Assembly (NCBI GenBank): GCA_965219915.1
Contig: OZ244794.1
Span: 1,240,001-1,304,000, forward strand
From: Bin80 sp965219915
GTDB taxonomy: Bacteria > Bacteroidota > Rhodothermia > Rhodothermales > Bin80
Length of the DNA stretch: 64,000 bases
Direction of reading: 5' to 3'
Position numbers and translations under genes: made by a program. The notes below the pieces were generated by a model. The model searched no databases and was not told the DNA's origin. It saw only the letters and a program-made list of their open reading frames with translations. Each line of letters starts with the position of its first letter. The stretch's first letter is position 1. Positions 9,952-19,722 of this stretch are shown here, in pieces.

Positions 9952-11571
9952 GTGTCAGATCCTCTTTTTGAAGTTCCTCGCAAGTTCCGTCATTACTTCA
10001 AGGAGCGTGGACAAAAGCCCTCCGCAAGTGAAGTATCATCAGCGCCAGTGCGGACGAGCGCAGGTTTGGATCCCTATGATCAGCCCCTGACACGCAGAGA
10101 GGCTATGCATCTGTTTCGAAGGATTGCGTTCGGAGGCAGTATCGCCCAAGTAGATGCAGTTGCCGGACGTTTAGCCCCCGATGCGGTACATCAGATCGTG
10201 CAGGAGGGAATTCAAAGCCCGATGCCTGCCCCCCCTTCCTGGCATCAAGACTGGCCTCCGTGGGGGGAATCAGACCGTGTCAAACAGGCTTATTTTGACA
10301 AACAGTTTAGCTGGGCAGCGGAGCTCAGTGCTGTTTGGCTCAAGCAGATGGTCGAAAATGGTCTACGTGACCGAATGACGCTTTTTTGGCACGATCACTT
10401 TGCGACAGAGCGCGCTACATATTTCTACGCCATTCTGGCCCACAAGCACCTCACTACATTGCGCAAATACGCGCTGGGGAACTTCAGGGATTTCGTGGTT
10501 GCCGTCGGTATCGATCCGGCGATGCTGATCTACTTGGATGGAAGACTCAGTACGCGGCAGAACCCCAATGAAAATTATGCAAGGGAGCTCGTTGAACTCT
10601 TCACCATGGGACAGTTCGACAAACACGGCAACCCTAACTATACGCAGGAAGACATTGTGGAACTGTCGCGTGCTCTGACAGGCTATCAGGTGGACTACAG
10701 GTATTTCAGGGCGCATTTAACACAGAGTTTGCGGGATGCCACAAAAAAGACCATCTTCGGCAGAACCGAGCGGTTTGACTTTGGAGGGGCGCATTTGGTG
10801 CTTTTTGAGGAACGTGCGCCCCAGATTGCAGACTTCATGGCACGCAAGCTGTACAGGGAATTTGTTTATATAACGCCGCATGAAGCCGTCGTTGAGGAGC
10901 TTGCTCAATGTTTTCTAGACAACAATTTTGAAATCGCTCCGGTACTGGAAGCCTTGTTCTCCAGCCGTCACTTTTATTCAGAGGAGGTGATCGGGGCACA
11001 AATAAAGAGCCCGGCCGCAATGTTTGTCGGCATTCTGCGGGCTTTCGGGCAGGGCGTTCCCCCACGTTCTGGGCTGAACTCCATCCGTTACGGGATGAAG
11101 CGTCTGTCCCAGGATATATTTGATCCGCCCAGCGTCGCCGGTTGGCCCGGGTACCGGAGCTGGATCTCGACCTCCTCGTTACCTGAACGATGGTCACAGC
11201 TCAGTAAGCTGTTACAGCCGATCCAATTCGGGATTTTCAACCTGAACGGAGTCAAACTTGCCCGGGAACTTGTAGATGAAAATGATGATATGGCGGTGTT
11301 TAAAGTTCCGGTGGCAATCGCCGAACGCCTTTTGGCCGTACCCCTTGAGGACATCTCTATTGATGCACCACCCGAATTCGCCGGCGACTTGATCACGCAT
11401 CCAATTCCTGACGAAATACAGAACGGTCCGAGCTATGTTCTGGATCTGACGCGCATTTTTCTTCGCGGTTTTCCATGGTACAGCTGGAGCCTTAGTCGGC
11501 AGGGGATCGCGTACCAGACGATGGAATACATCAGGTGGATAGCCGGGTTGCCGGAGTATCAGCTCAACTAG
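9952..11571 (+). CDS. DUF1800 family protein
   Basis: A 539-residue member of the DUF1800 family, recognisable by LTRREAMHLFRRIAFG near the start, WLKQMVENGLRDRMTLFWHDHF, the NPNENYARELVELFTMG core, and the C-terminal segment with PPSVAGWPGYRSW. The GTG at 9952 is the first in-frame start; no signal peptide is evident from it. The biochemical role of the family is not established. DUF1800 genes almost always sit directly upstream of a DUF1501 gene, as here, where only five bases separate this stop codon from the next start. The pair is therefore surely one operon, and its products probably act together at the cell envelope or outside the cell. Confidence 0.88.
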   Translation: MSDPLFEVPRKFRHYFKERGQKPSASEVSSAPVRTSAGLDPYDQPLTRREAMHLFRRIAFGGSIAQVDAVAGRLAPDAVHQIVQEGIQSPMPAPPSWHQDWPPWGESDRVKQAYFDKQFSWAAELSAVWLKQMVENGLRDRMTLFWHDHFATERATYFYAILAHKHLTTLRKYALGNFRDFVVAVGIDPAMLIYLDGRLSTRQNPNENYARELVELFTMGQFDKHGNPNYTQEDIVELSRALTGYQVDYRYFRAHLTQSLRDATKKTIFGRTERFDFGGAHLVLFEERAPQIADFMARKLYREFVYITPHEAVVEELAQCFLDNNFEIAPVLEALFSSRHFYSEEVIGAQIKSPAAMFVGILRAFGQGVPPRSGLNSIRYGMKRLSQDIFDPPSVAGWPGYRSWISTSSLPERWSQLSKLLQPIQFGIFNLNGVKLARELVDENDDMAVFKVPVAIAERLLAVPLEDISIDAPPEFAGDLITHPIPDEIQNGPSYVLDLTRIFLRGFPWYSWSLSRQGIAYQTMEYIRWIAGLPEYQLN

Positions 11572-11576
11572 GAATC

Positions 11577-13214
11577 ATGGAATACGGAGTAAGCGAGCGA
11601 TTTGGAAGCTGTCTGGAGCATGGTTGTGCACATACGGATGAGCACAGTCTGTGGTCACGAAGAAATTTCCTGACCAGTCTGGGGCAGGCCATCGGCTCCT
11701 CAATAGTTCTGGGTTCCACGACCATCAATGCATTGGCAAGCTCCCCCATGCTGGATATGCTTCATCGTCACGATTCCGAGCGGATACTGGTACTGCTGCA
11801 GCTTGGGGGTGGGAATGACGGTCTGAATACGATTATTCCAGTTGAGGATGGTTATTATTTTCGTGCACGTCCGACGCTATCTATCCCCAAACGGGTGGCC
11901 CTGCCATTGACGGATACGCTGGGACTGCATCCTGCGCTGAACACATTGCGCGGGCGCTACGATGATGGACAGATGGCCATTATCCAGGGAGTCGGATACA
12001 AGGATTCAAGCTTATCGCACTTTGACGGTACCGATAACTGGATGTCGGGTACGACATCGGTCGGGCATGATGCATCAGGATGGGTAGGGCGAAAGCTGGA
12101 GTTCAGTCACCCCGACTTTGAAACAAAACCACGCGAGTATCCTTTGGCCGTGCAGGTAGGCGGAATTTCCTCGCGCCTGTTTGACGGACGCGAGAACGGA
12201 ATGGGGATGACCATGGCCAATGTGGAGGTATTTCGGCGGCTCGTGCGGACAGGTCGGTTGTTTGACGAAAACACTGCTCCAGATAATGCTTACGGCAACG
12301 AGGTTGCATTCGTGCGTCGTATAGCCAATGATACATTTACTTACGGCCGGGCCGTCCAGGAAGCTGCGGCGAGGGCAGGTAATGCCATTTCGTATCCGCG
12401 AGTTGTGCCAGCGTACCTCACCGACCGACTTTCCATAGTTGCCCGTCTCATCAAAGGCGGGCTGGGGGCGCGGGTGTATCATGTTGGTTTGGGTGGATTC
12501 GATACACACGGTTCACAGGGTAGTGTGTATGGACGTCACGCAACGCTGCTTAAAGCTATGGCAGAGACGGTAAATGCTTTTCTGAATGATCTGGGTGAGC
12601 TCAGCAAAGAGGTACTGATCATGACTTTTTCGGAGTTCGGCAGACGGGTCAACGAGAACGGCTCGGATGGGACCGATCATGGTACCGCAGCGCCGTTGTT
12701 CCTGTTTGGTCCGGGCGTCAAAGGCGGGATCCTCGGCGATACACCGTCACTTCGTGATCTGGATGCTCATGGCAACCTCAAGTACGGAATTGATTTTCGT
12801 GCTGTTTATTCGACGGTGCTGCAACACTGGTTTGGTTTCACAGGTCCTGCCAGTGCCCAGGTTCTGGGCGAATCATTTGATCCGCTGGACATTATTGCCA
12901 ATCCATCGGATCCAACATATACCGGTGCTGAGTCGACAGCTGAAGTACCCGATTCCTTTGTATTACATCAGAACTATCCCAACCCATTCAACCCTGCGAC
13001 CACTATTGAGTACCGACTTGGAGTACAAGGCAGGGTCACGCTTGATGTTATTGATTTAACGGGACGAAGGGTAGAGACATTAGTGGACCGTACGCAGCCG
13101 CCCGGACAGTACTCTGTTCAATTTGATGCTGCCGGGCTTCCAAGTGGGACTTATCTCTACCGATTGCGCGTGGGTACTCAGGTAGCTTCGCGCAGAATGC
13201 TCCTGCTCAGATAG
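11577..13214 (+). CDS. DUF1501 family protein with Tat-like signal and C-terminal type IX sorting domain
   Basis: A 545-residue protein from the ATG at 11577; a GTG at 11535 in frame would overlap the DUF1800 gene. Residues about 25-55 hold a twin-arginine motif (SRRNFLTSLG) and a hydrophobic stretch, the usual export signal of DUF1501 proteins. The body carries the sulfatase/alkaline-phosphatase-like DUF1501 fold with LLQLGGGNDGLNTIIP, GGFDTHGSQ and the DHG segment of NGSDGTDHGTAAP. The last ~85 residues (from FVLHQNYPNPFNPATT) are a Por/type IX secretion sorting domain, which in Bacteroidota and relatives directs cargo across the outer membrane to the surface. Together the signals predict folding in the cytoplasm, Tat export, then type IX secretion. 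The 3' end overlaps the convergent pnuC-like gene by 37 bases. Confidence 0.88.
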   Translation: MEYGVSERFGSCLEHGCAHTDEHSLWSRRNFLTSLGQAIGSSIVLGSTTINALASSPMLDMLHRHDSERILVLLQLGGGNDGLNTIIPVEDGYYFRARPTLSIPKRVALPLTDTLGLHPALNTLRGRYDDGQMAIIQGVGYKDSSLSHFDGTDNWMSGTTSVGHDASGWVGRKLEFSHPDFETKPREYPLAVQVGGISSRLFDGRENGMGMTMANVEVFRRLVRTGRLFDENTAPDNAYGNEVAFVRRIANDTFTYGRAVQEAAARAGNAISYPRVVPAYLTDRLSIVARLIKGGLGARVYHVGLGGFDTHGSQGSVYGRHATLLKAMAETVNAFLNDLGELSKEVLIMTFSEFGRRVNENGSDGTDHGTAAPLFLFGPGVKGGILGDTPSLRDLDAHGNLKYGIDFRAVYSTVLQHWFGFTGPASAQVLGESFDPLDIIANPSDPTYTGAESTAEVPDSFVLHQNYPNPFNPATTIEYRLGVQGRVTLDVIDLTGRRVETLVDRTQPPGQYSVQFDAAGLPSGTYLYRLRVGTQVASRRMLLLR

Positions 13215-13789
13215 GAGGTTCGCCAGGCGATATATCCTGTGGTAGCCAGTCCGAGGTAGAGTACGTAGAGCAGAAGCGTAAAATAGAGTCCAGTGGCGAA
13301 AAAGAGACCAACATAGATCGCATCAGTCACAATCCAGACGAGCCAGCTCTCGAGAATCTTGCGGGCAGCCATCCAGCTTGCAATCACGCTGAGCGTGGTC
13401 GTCAGGGCTTCTGTTAGTGGGTAGGGCGATTCGGTCACGTAGTGTTTGAGCAGCAGTGCAAATCCTGCGGTTCCCGCCAGGGTCAATGCAAGAAGTATTG
13501 TACCAACCACGGGACGGAGTCGGGTGACCTGCAATGTTCCCCCGTCGGGCCCACCGGTTAACCAGGAACGCCATCCATAGATAGATATGCCAACGAATAG
13601 TCCCTGGAGGAGCATAGTTGTGTAGAGACGGTCCTCAAAGAATACAACGGCGAAAAGCAGACTGCTGATGATGGCAACCGGCCAGGTCCAGATGTTTTGG
13701 CGAACATTAAACCACACGCACAGGACGCCCGTAAGCACAGCGGCGAATTCCAAAGGCCGCTCTTCAAGGAATTCCAGGAGATTATTCAC
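13178..13789 (-). CDS. pnuC: PnuC-family nicotinamide riboside/mononucleotide transporter
   Basis: A 203-residue integral membrane protein with six to seven hydrophobic segments, the normal size for PnuC. The family hallmark, a W-x-x-W-type signature in SIYGWRSW near residue 73, is present, as are FNVRQNIWTWPVAI at the start and YVGLFFATGLYFTLLLYVLYL near the end. PnuC proteins carry nicotinamide riboside across the inner membrane by facilitated diffusion; some Bacteroidota homologues (PnuT) carry thiamin instead, and sequence alone does not decide. There is no thiamin-pyrophosphate riboswitch in front, because its start overlaps the upstream FG-GAP gene by four bases. nadC in the same strand run supports a role in NAD supply. 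The end overlaps the convergent DUF1501 gene. Confidence 0.85.
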   Translation of the reverse strand: MNNLLEFLEERPLEFAAVLTGVLCVWFNVRQNIWTWPVAIISSLLFAVVFFEDRLYTTMLLQGLFVGISIYGWRSWLTGGPDGGTLQVTRLRPVVGTILLALTLAGTAGFALLLKHYVTESPYPLTEALTTTLSVIASWMAARKILESWLVWIVTDAIYVGLFFATGLYFTLLLYVLYLGLATTGYIAWRTSYLSRSILREAT

Positions 13790-14985
13790 CGGATCTGAAT
13801 AACATAAGCCGCTCCGGCATCCGTGCTGCCTGCTGCGCCAATCAGAGCAGTCTGTTTGTAAAGATCAATAGAGGTGCCGAAAGCAGCTTCCCCAATATCT
13901 ATGATTCCCTGGTAGTGCCACTGTCCATTGCTGCGGGCAAATATGTAGACCACGCGATCAACATTGAAATTCAAACGGAGTTGTTCGTCGTAGCCAACAA
14001 CAAGGGCGCGATCCCCATACAGTGCCACTTCTGTACCGAAAGCCCCTTTCCGGTAGGGCGTAGGGGGTTCCAGCGTAGCAGTTTTGATCCAGGCTCCAGT
14101 TGAATCGCGTGCGAATAAAGTAGCCTGCCCGGACTCATTCCGGCCAGCCGTGGTCTGTCCAACCAGCAGTTCATCGCCGTGCAGGTCCAGTGAGATGAAA
14201 AAGCCTTCAATTCCTCCCAGCCGAGTAATCTCTGACCAGGATTCCTCCCGATCAGATTCAAATAGATAAACCGAGCCTGCACGCCCACTGAAATAGGCAC
14301 TGCCGGCGACCGCCAGGCGGTCAAGGTGGAGTGTGGCGCTACCGCCAAAAATTCCGGTCGATACGTCGTCGCTGCCAGTCACTATTTGCTTCAACGACCA
14401 AGTGCCATTGACTTTTTCGTAGATGTAGGCAGTACCGTGAAGTTGACTACCACGTGTTGCATCACCGGCAGTTGTAAAGAGTATTCGATCGTCATGCACA
14501 GCAACGGCGGCACCTGCCGGTCCCTCCCGGTTATGGCCGGTACTGGTGAGGCGCCCGGTCTGGGTCCAGTTACCTGTATCGTTCCGTTCAAACACATAGA
14601 CCGCATTCGAACGCTCGGTAGCGAAATATTCCTGAGTGCCAGCCACAAGGGCCACATCGCCATCAAGTGCAACCTTTCGACCAAAAGCAAGGCCTTCCTC
14701 ACAATCCGAAGGGATGAGCCGCGCCTTTTCATTCCAGTAACCGGTAGAATCCGCCAACTCAAAGATATAGGCAGCTCCAGCGCCTACTCCACAGGATGCT
14801 TCCCCACTTGCCCCAACAATCGCACGGGATCCGTCCAGCGCTACCGAAGTCCCGAAATAGTTGCCACTGGTTGTGTCTGCGTGAGGCAGCCGTGTAATCT
14901 GGGCGTGCGCACATAATGTGCAGACCAATACTCCAACGAGTATCGTGCCGAATTTCAGAATACATCTCTGTGTGTAAGTAATCAT
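13786..14985 (-). CDS. Exported FG-GAP repeat beta-propeller protein
   Basis: A 399-residue protein with a signal peptide (CILKFGTILVGVLVC, cleaved near CAHAQ). I count seven FG-GAP-type repeats, each with a phrase like FGTSVALDGSRAIVGA, FGRKVALDGDVALVAG or FGTEVALYGDRALVVG, so a single seven-bladed propeller fills the chain. Such propellers, related to integrin alpha repeats, are usually periplasmic or surface proteins that bind partners or calcium; no catalytic residues are seen. It lies 16 bases after the ABC-F gene and overlaps the pnuC start by four bases, so it is co-transcribed with both, although no functional link is obvious. It carries no type IX sorting tail. Confidence 0.8.
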   Translation of the reverse strand: MITYTQRCILKFGTILVGVLVCTLCAHAQITRLPHADTTSGNYFGTSVALDGSRAIVGASGEASCGVGAGAAYIFELADSTGYWNEKARLIPSDCEEGLAFGRKVALDGDVALVAGTQEYFATERSNAVYVFERNDTGNWTQTGRLTSTGHNREGPAGAAVAVHDDRILFTTAGDATRGSQLHGTAYIYEKVNGTWSLKQIVTGSDDVSTGIFGGSATLHLDRLAVAGSAYFSGRAGSVYLFESDREESWSEITRLGGIEGFFISLDLHGDELLVGQTTAGRNESGQATLFARDSTGAWIKTATLEPPTPYRKGAFGTEVALYGDRALVVGYDEQLRLNFNVDRVVYIFARSNGQWHYQGIIDIGEAAFGTSIDLYKQTALIGAAGSTDAGAAYVIQIR

Positions 14986-15001
14986 GGCAACGATCGGTCG
15001 C

Positions 15002-17011
15002 TCACGTACTATGATCTCCCAACGATTCCACTAGTGCCTCCCAGCGTGCATACAGATCGTCCAGCTCCTTTTGGATAGATGCGTAGTCTGCACTTGCCTC
15101 CTTTGCACGTATCGGATTCGAGTAAACATTCGGATCAGCCAGTGCTTTTTCTAGCGTACGCTTTCGCGACTCAGCTTCAGCAATCGCCGATTCAGCTTCA
15201 TCACAGAGCCACTGTTTTTGGTGAGGAGTCAGCTCACCTGTGGCAGTTTGTCCATTTATCCTTGCCTCGCGGTATGCGCGATTACGGGCCTCGGCCTCGC
15301 GCCGTTTTTCCTCCTTGGTTTTAGGTCCACCGGATCGCGCGCGGGTTCTGCGGGAAGACTTTTTCGCAATTGGGCGCTCGCGCGCAATTTGGCTGAGGGA
15401 TCCATAGTCAAGTGCCCATCGATAATCTGAATAAATACCCTCGTATGTTCGTACGCCCTGATCTCCAATATGCCAGATTACGGTGGCAACATGGTCAAGA
15501 AAATGTCGATCGTGGCTCACAACTACAAAGGTGCCACTGTACTGTCGCAGCGCTTCAATCAACACCTTGATGGACTGGATGTCAAGATGATTGGTCGGCT
15601 CGTCCAGAATCAGAAAGTTTGCAGGATTGACGAGTGTTCTGGCGAGTGCGAGACGACTCTTTTCGCCCCCGGAAAGGGCCTGGACCGGCTTGAACACATC
15701 ATCACCCGTAAACAGGAACGCCCCAAGGAGTGTGCGCAAGTAAACCTCTTCGCGCCCGACGGCTTCCCGGTCGAGTGATTCAAGTACTGTGTCGGTACCA
15801 ATCAGGGAATCTGCTTGATGCTGGGCAAAGAATCGGGTTTCTACGTTATGCCCTTCCTTTCGCGACCCTTCAATAGTCTCGCTCCCAAAAAGAATGCGCG
15901 CCAGGGTTGATTTACCTGCACCATTTTTGCCGATAAGTGCAATTTTTTGTCCGCGGGAGATCTCGAGGGGTCCAGCTTTGTCAAATACGCACACGTCCGG
16001 CTCTTCTGGACCTACATAGCTTTTTGAGAATTCGCTTACAGACAAGACTATTCGACCGGACCGGTTTGGAGACGGGAACCGTATTCGAATCTGGGCATCT
16101 GGTGAGTCAGGTGGCTGTAGACGCTCAAGTTTTTCGAGATGTTTAATTCGGCTCTGGACTTGGCGTGCTTTTGATGCTTTGTACCGGAAGCGTGCGATGA
16201 ACCGCTCGGCCTGGAGGATTTCGCGTTGCTGATTTTCATAGGCGGCCTGTTCAAGGGTACGCCGTTTTTCCCGTTCAACCAAAAAGAAATCATAGTTCCC
16301 TGCATACTCTACAATGCGGCCGCGATACAGATGTGCGACAGTGTTGATCATCCTGTTGAGGAAGTACCGGTCGTGTGACACCAGAACAACTGTACCCACA
16401 TAACTACTCAAATACTGTTCCAACCAGTCTATGCTGAGGATATCAAGGTGATTGGTGGGTTCATCAAGAAGCAACACGTCTGGTTTCTGGAGCAGGATAC
16501 GCGCCAGTGATACGCGCATTCGATAACCTCCGGATAGGGTGTCTACGGGTCGTGTCAGGTCATCAGTCGAGAACCCTAACCCTTCCAGAACCGTTTCTGC
16601 GCGTGCCTGTGCGGAATGTGCCTCCTGGATCGCCAGACGTTCGTGGATGGCTTCCAGCTTTCGCAGAATTTTTGCTTGGTTTGCGCCGGGAAGATCCAGT
16701 GCCTGGGTGAGTGACTCTTCACCATCTTGCAGTGCCTCAATAGCCTCAAAGGCGGTTAACGTTTCTTCGATCACGGATCGCCTAGAGGATATATCCTGTA
16801 CATCCTGGGCTAGGTAGCCAACCGAGCCGGAACGGGCCACCTCGCCATTGTCGGGCTCAATGTATCCCCGTATTACGCGCAGTAGGGTTGTTTTTCCTGC
16901 TCCATTGGGACCGATCAAACCAATGCGCTTACCATCTTTTAGGGTCCAGGTCAGCCCTTCAAGTATCTGGTTTCCCCCAAGCGCAACGTCAATTCCCTGT
17001 AGCTGAATCAA
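15002..17011 (-). CDS. ABC-F family ATPase (ribosome-associated, Uup/EttA type)
   Basis: A 669-residue soluble protein with two ABC ATPase domains and no membrane segment, as in ABC-F translation factors. Walker A motifs are GPNGAGKTT (residues 34-42) and GKNGAGKST; signature motifs are LSGGYRM and LSGGEKSRL; both Walker B regions end in LLLDEPTNHLDI or LILDEPTNHLDI. A charged linker between the domains (RFIARFRYKASKARQVQSR) is the P-site tRNA interaction motif. The C-terminus after residue ~540 is a lysine/arginine- and glutamate-rich stretch that forms a coiled coil in Uup-like members. ABC-F proteins act on stalled or starting ribosomes. The exact subtype is not assigned. It begins nine bases after the sugar transferase stop codon. 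Confidence 0.92.
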   Translation of the reverse strand: MIQLQGIDVALGGNQILEGLTWTLKDGKRIGLIGPNGAGKTTLLRVIRGYIEPDNGEVARSGSVGYLAQDVQDISSRRSVIEETLTAFEAIEALQDGEESLTQALDLPGANQAKILRKLEAIHERLAIQEAHSAQARAETVLEGLGFSTDDLTRPVDTLSGGYRMRVSLARILLQKPDVLLLDEPTNHLDILSIDWLEQYLSSYVGTVVLVSHDRYFLNRMINTVAHLYRGRIVEYAGNYDFFLVEREKRRTLEQAAYENQQREILQAERFIARFRYKASKARQVQSRIKHLEKLERLQPPDSPDAQIRIRFPSPNRSGRIVLSVSEFSKSYVGPEEPDVCVFDKAGPLEISRGQKIALIGKNGAGKSTLARILFGSETIEGSRKEGHNVETRFFAQHQADSLIGTDTVLESLDREAVGREEVYLRTLLGAFLFTGDDVFKPVQALSGGEKSRLALARTLVNPANFLILDEPTNHLDIQSIKVLIEALRQYSGTFVVVSHDRHFLDHVATVIWHIGDQGVRTYEGIYSDYRWALDYGSLSQIARERPIAKKSSRRTRARSGGPKTKEEKRREAEARNRAYREARINGQTATGELTPHQKQWLCDEAESAIAEAESRKRTLEKALADPNVYSNPIRAKEASADYASIQKELDDLYARWEALVESLGDHST

Positions 17012-17020
17012 GATGCCGAA

Positions 17021-18418
17021 TCAGTATGCGTTACGATTAACAAATCCCTTCCAAACGGTCAAGATCATGATTTTAATATCCAGGTACAGGGACCAGTTCT
17101 GAATATAATAGAGATCATGTTGAATGCGTTTTTCCAAGGATGTATTTCCACGCCACCCATTGACCTGCGCCCAGCCGGTGATCCCTGCCTTCATCTTGTG
17201 TCGCTGCATATAGCGTGGAATACGGTTCTTGAAATCCTCAATAAACACGGGTCGTTCCGGTCTCGGGCCAACGACAGACATATCTCCTTTCAGCACGTTG
17301 ATAAACTGCGGCAGTTCATCAAGGGAGGTACGCCGAAGAATACGACCGATTGGGGTTGCCCGATTTTCACCCTTTTTTGCCCAGACCGCTCCAGACTCCT
17401 TTTCCGCAGTTACCGGCATGGAGCGAAACTTCAGCATGTTGAAGCACAACCCATTGAGCCCCATGCGTTCTTGTTTATAGAGCACGGGCCCCTTTGAAGA
17501 GAGAAGCACCAAGGCGGCAATTATGAGCAGGATCGGTGAAAGAATAATTAGCACCAGCAAAGAAAACACAACATCAAGGCACCTTTTGACGAACCTCCGA
17601 AAGTCGATAGGCGCTTCATCAATGATATGCAGTACGGGGAGGCCATCGACGTCGGTTATGCGGCTGTTGATGATATCATGTTGCAGGAGGTCCGGTACCA
17701 GGCAAACATGCACAAGGCGTGTGGAGAGTGAGCTAAGTAGGGTTTCGATCTTACCGACCGCGTGGAGGGGCAGGGCGATGTAAACGTAATGGATTGGGTT
17801 TTCTGCCCCATCCAGCAGCGGAAGCACATCATCCACTTCCCCCAAAACGTCCGGTTCGTCGGTTTTATGATCATCCAGGAAGCCAATCACCTGGAATCCC
17901 ATCCATGGATAAAGTTCGAAGGATTTGGCGAGTCGTCTTCCGGCAGTTCCAGCTCCGACAATAAGAACGCGCCGCAAGTGACGGCCGCGTCGACGTGCAC
18001 TCCGTACGAAAAAATATATAGAAAGCCGCAGCGCAACCATGGAGATGGGGGTCAGCGCGGCAAACAGAAGAATGGTCAGGCGCGAAACGTTAAAGTCACG
18101 ATAGAATGACAGGAAAGCCAGCGTGATGATCAGTGCTAGGGCGACAGATTTAGCCACACTTCTAATCAGTGTGGTCCAGCGCTGAGCGCGATTTGGCACA
18201 TAAAGACCCGAAGCCCAGAAAGTGAGTGCAGCAGAAATCAGAATCCATGGCAAGAATGTCAGATATCGACTCAACGGGTGCCACTCGGGAAGCGGGACTG
18301 GCCAGCTGACGAGGACTTCAAACCGGAGGTAGTAGGCAGCAACCCAGGAACAGCCAACGAGCAGCATATCCATAAAGAATAGCAGTTGTTGGTAGAATCG
18401 GCTCTGCTCCTGCAGCAT
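17021..18418 (-). CDS. Undecaprenyl-phosphate sugar phosphotransferase (WcaJ/EpsL type)
   Basis: A 465-residue polyprenyl glycosylphosphotransferase that would start an exopolysaccharide or lipid-linked glycan by moving a sugar phosphate onto undecaprenyl phosphate at the inner membrane. The N-terminus has four transmembrane segments; a CoA-binding-3 Rossmann-like domain follows (VLIVGAGTAGRRLAKS near residue 150); then a fifth hydrophobic segment and the catalytic bacterial sugar-transferase domain with YKQERMG, LKFRSM, RRTSLDELPQ, VLKGDMSVVGPRPE and the end motif KAGITGWAQVNGW. Length and order fit the EpsL/WcaJ group; the sugar is unknown. It is nine bases upstream of the ABC-F gene and 50 bases after the M20 gene. 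The glycosyltransferase fusion at the head of the same strand run may act in the same pathway. Confidence 0.92.
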   Translation of the reverse strand: MLQEQSRFYQQLLFFMDMLLVGCSWVAAYYLRFEVLVSWPVPLPEWHPLSRYLTFLPWILISAALTFWASGLYVPNRAQRWTTLIRSVAKSVALALIITLAFLSFYRDFNVSRLTILLFAALTPISMVALRLSIYFFVRSARRRGRHLRRVLIVGAGTAGRRLAKSFELYPWMGFQVIGFLDDHKTDEPDVLGEVDDVLPLLDGAENPIHYVYIALPLHAVGKIETLLSSLSTRLVHVCLVPDLLQHDIINSRITDVDGLPVLHIIDEAPIDFRRFVKRCLDVVFSLLVLIILSPILLIIAALVLLSSKGPVLYKQERMGLNGLCFNMLKFRSMPVTAEKESGAVWAKKGENRATPIGRILRRTSLDELPQFINVLKGDMSVVGPRPERPVFIEDFKNRIPRYMQRHKMKAGITGWAQVNGWRGNTSLEKRIQHDLYYIQNWSLYLDIKIMILTVWKGFVNRNAY

Positions 18419-18468
18419 GGTGTTTACCTATATCCAGAAAGGTTGTACCTGATGAGGGGAAACAGGGT

Positions 18469-19722
18469 TTATTCCGGTAACTCGAGAAGCTGCATTGCGG
18501 TGTTCAGCAGCACATTTGCCCCTTCAATGCAGGCTTCCCATGGTGTATACTCGCGGAACGAGTGACTGAATCCGCCCGCAGAGGGAACGAATATCAAGCC
18601 GGCCGGGCAAAGGGTTGCCATTGACTGGGCATCATGTCCGGCCAATGATGGCAGACGGCGGCTGGACAGGCCAAGCAGGTCGACCGATGATTCAAATTGC
18701 TCAACAATGGTAGGTGCCATTTTACGTTCAGCAACGGACTCAAGGTGCTGAAAATCAACCTTCAGGCCAAATTTTGCAGATATGCTCAGGGAGGTTTCCC
18801 GCAGGGCCTGTTCTAGCGCGCCTGCACGTCTAGCATCCTCGCTGCGCAGTTCCATGAATACGGTCACGCGATTAGCTACAATGTTAAACGCGCCTGGAGA
18901 GAAGTCCATACGCCCCACTGTCGCAACGCAATCGGGGTAATCGTCCATCACTGTTTTCTGGACCATGAGGCAGAACTCGGCCGCTCCTAGCGCTGCGTCG
19001 CGTCGTTTGTTCATGGGCGTCGTACCAGCATGATTGCTTTGCCCCATGAACGTAACCAGGAACATATGAATGCCGACCATGCCAGTCACTACACCGATAT
19101 CAGTCTCGCTCCGCTCTAGGCGTGTTCCCTGCTCTATGTGTAATTCCAGATAAGCTTGCAGACTTTCTGCTGGTCGGGCAGCATCTAATAGGCCGCTGAT
19201 CGACAGACCGGCTCTTTCTAATGCCCTTTGAAAAGCTTCCGGATTCCCCCTTGGGTTGGTCAGATCCTTCCGGGTCAGTTGTCCTGACATGGCGCGGCTT
19301 CCAAGAAGTGAAACCCATGTTCCCTCCTCGTCCGTGAAGTCGATAACCTCAACGGCCATTTCTGGATCCGCTCCATGGTCACGCAAGACCTGTAGTACTT
19401 CAAATGCTGCTGCCACGCCCAGTGCACCGTCAAATCGTCCGCCATTTGCTACGGAGTCAAGATGGGAGCCCAACAATAGCACGGGTTTTCCTGTCTCGGA
19501 GAGAGCATGGCACGCGGAAAGGTTGCCTGCAGTGTCTTCACGGACCGAAAAGCCACGTTCCTGGATCATATTTCGGAACGTTTCCCGTGCAGCCAAATGT
19601 GCCTCGCTCAGTGCGGGTCTGTTCAGCCCACCCTCTGGCGTAGCTCCATCCCGTGTAAGCCGTGAGAAATCCTCCAGAAATCGCTTCTCATTGACTCTTA
19701 TGGTCTCTCTCGGGGTCGTCAT
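18469..19722 (-). CDS. M20 family Zn-dependent amidohydrolase (allantoate amidohydrolase / N-carbamoyl-amino acid hydrolase type)
   Basis: A 417-residue cytosolic hydrolase with the M20 dinuclear metal signatures: GSHLDSV with GGRFDGALGV, DEEGTW, LHIEQG and the late SLAGHDAQSMA segment. The order and length match the AllC/HyuC/beta-ureidopropionase subgroup, which cleaves an N-carbamoyl or ureido bond to give ammonia, carbon dioxide and an amino acid or ureidoglycolate-type product. No purine or hydantoin pathway genes are next to it, so the substrate stays open. It sits between nadC (149 bases upstream) and the sugar transferase (50 bases downstream) on the same strand and may be transcribed with them. 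Confidence 0.87.
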   Translation of the reverse strand: MTTPRETIRVNEKRFLEDFSRLTRDGATPEGGLNRPALSEAHLAARETFRNMIQERGFSVREDTAGNLSACHALSETGKPVLLLGSHLDSVANGGRFDGALGVAAAFEVLQVLRDHGADPEMAVEVIDFTDEEGTWVSLLGSRAMSGQLTRKDLTNPRGNPEAFQRALERAGLSISGLLDAARPAESLQAYLELHIEQGTRLERSETDIGVVTGMVGIHMFLVTFMGQSNHAGTTPMNKRRDAALGAAEFCLMVQKTVMDDYPDCVATVGRMDFSPGAFNIVANRVTVFMELRSEDARRAGALEQALRETSLSISAKFGLKVDFQHLESVAERKMAPTIVEQFESSVDLLGLSSRRLPSLAGHDAQSMATLCPAGLIFVPSAGGFSHSFREYTPWEACIEGANVLLNTAMQLLELPE

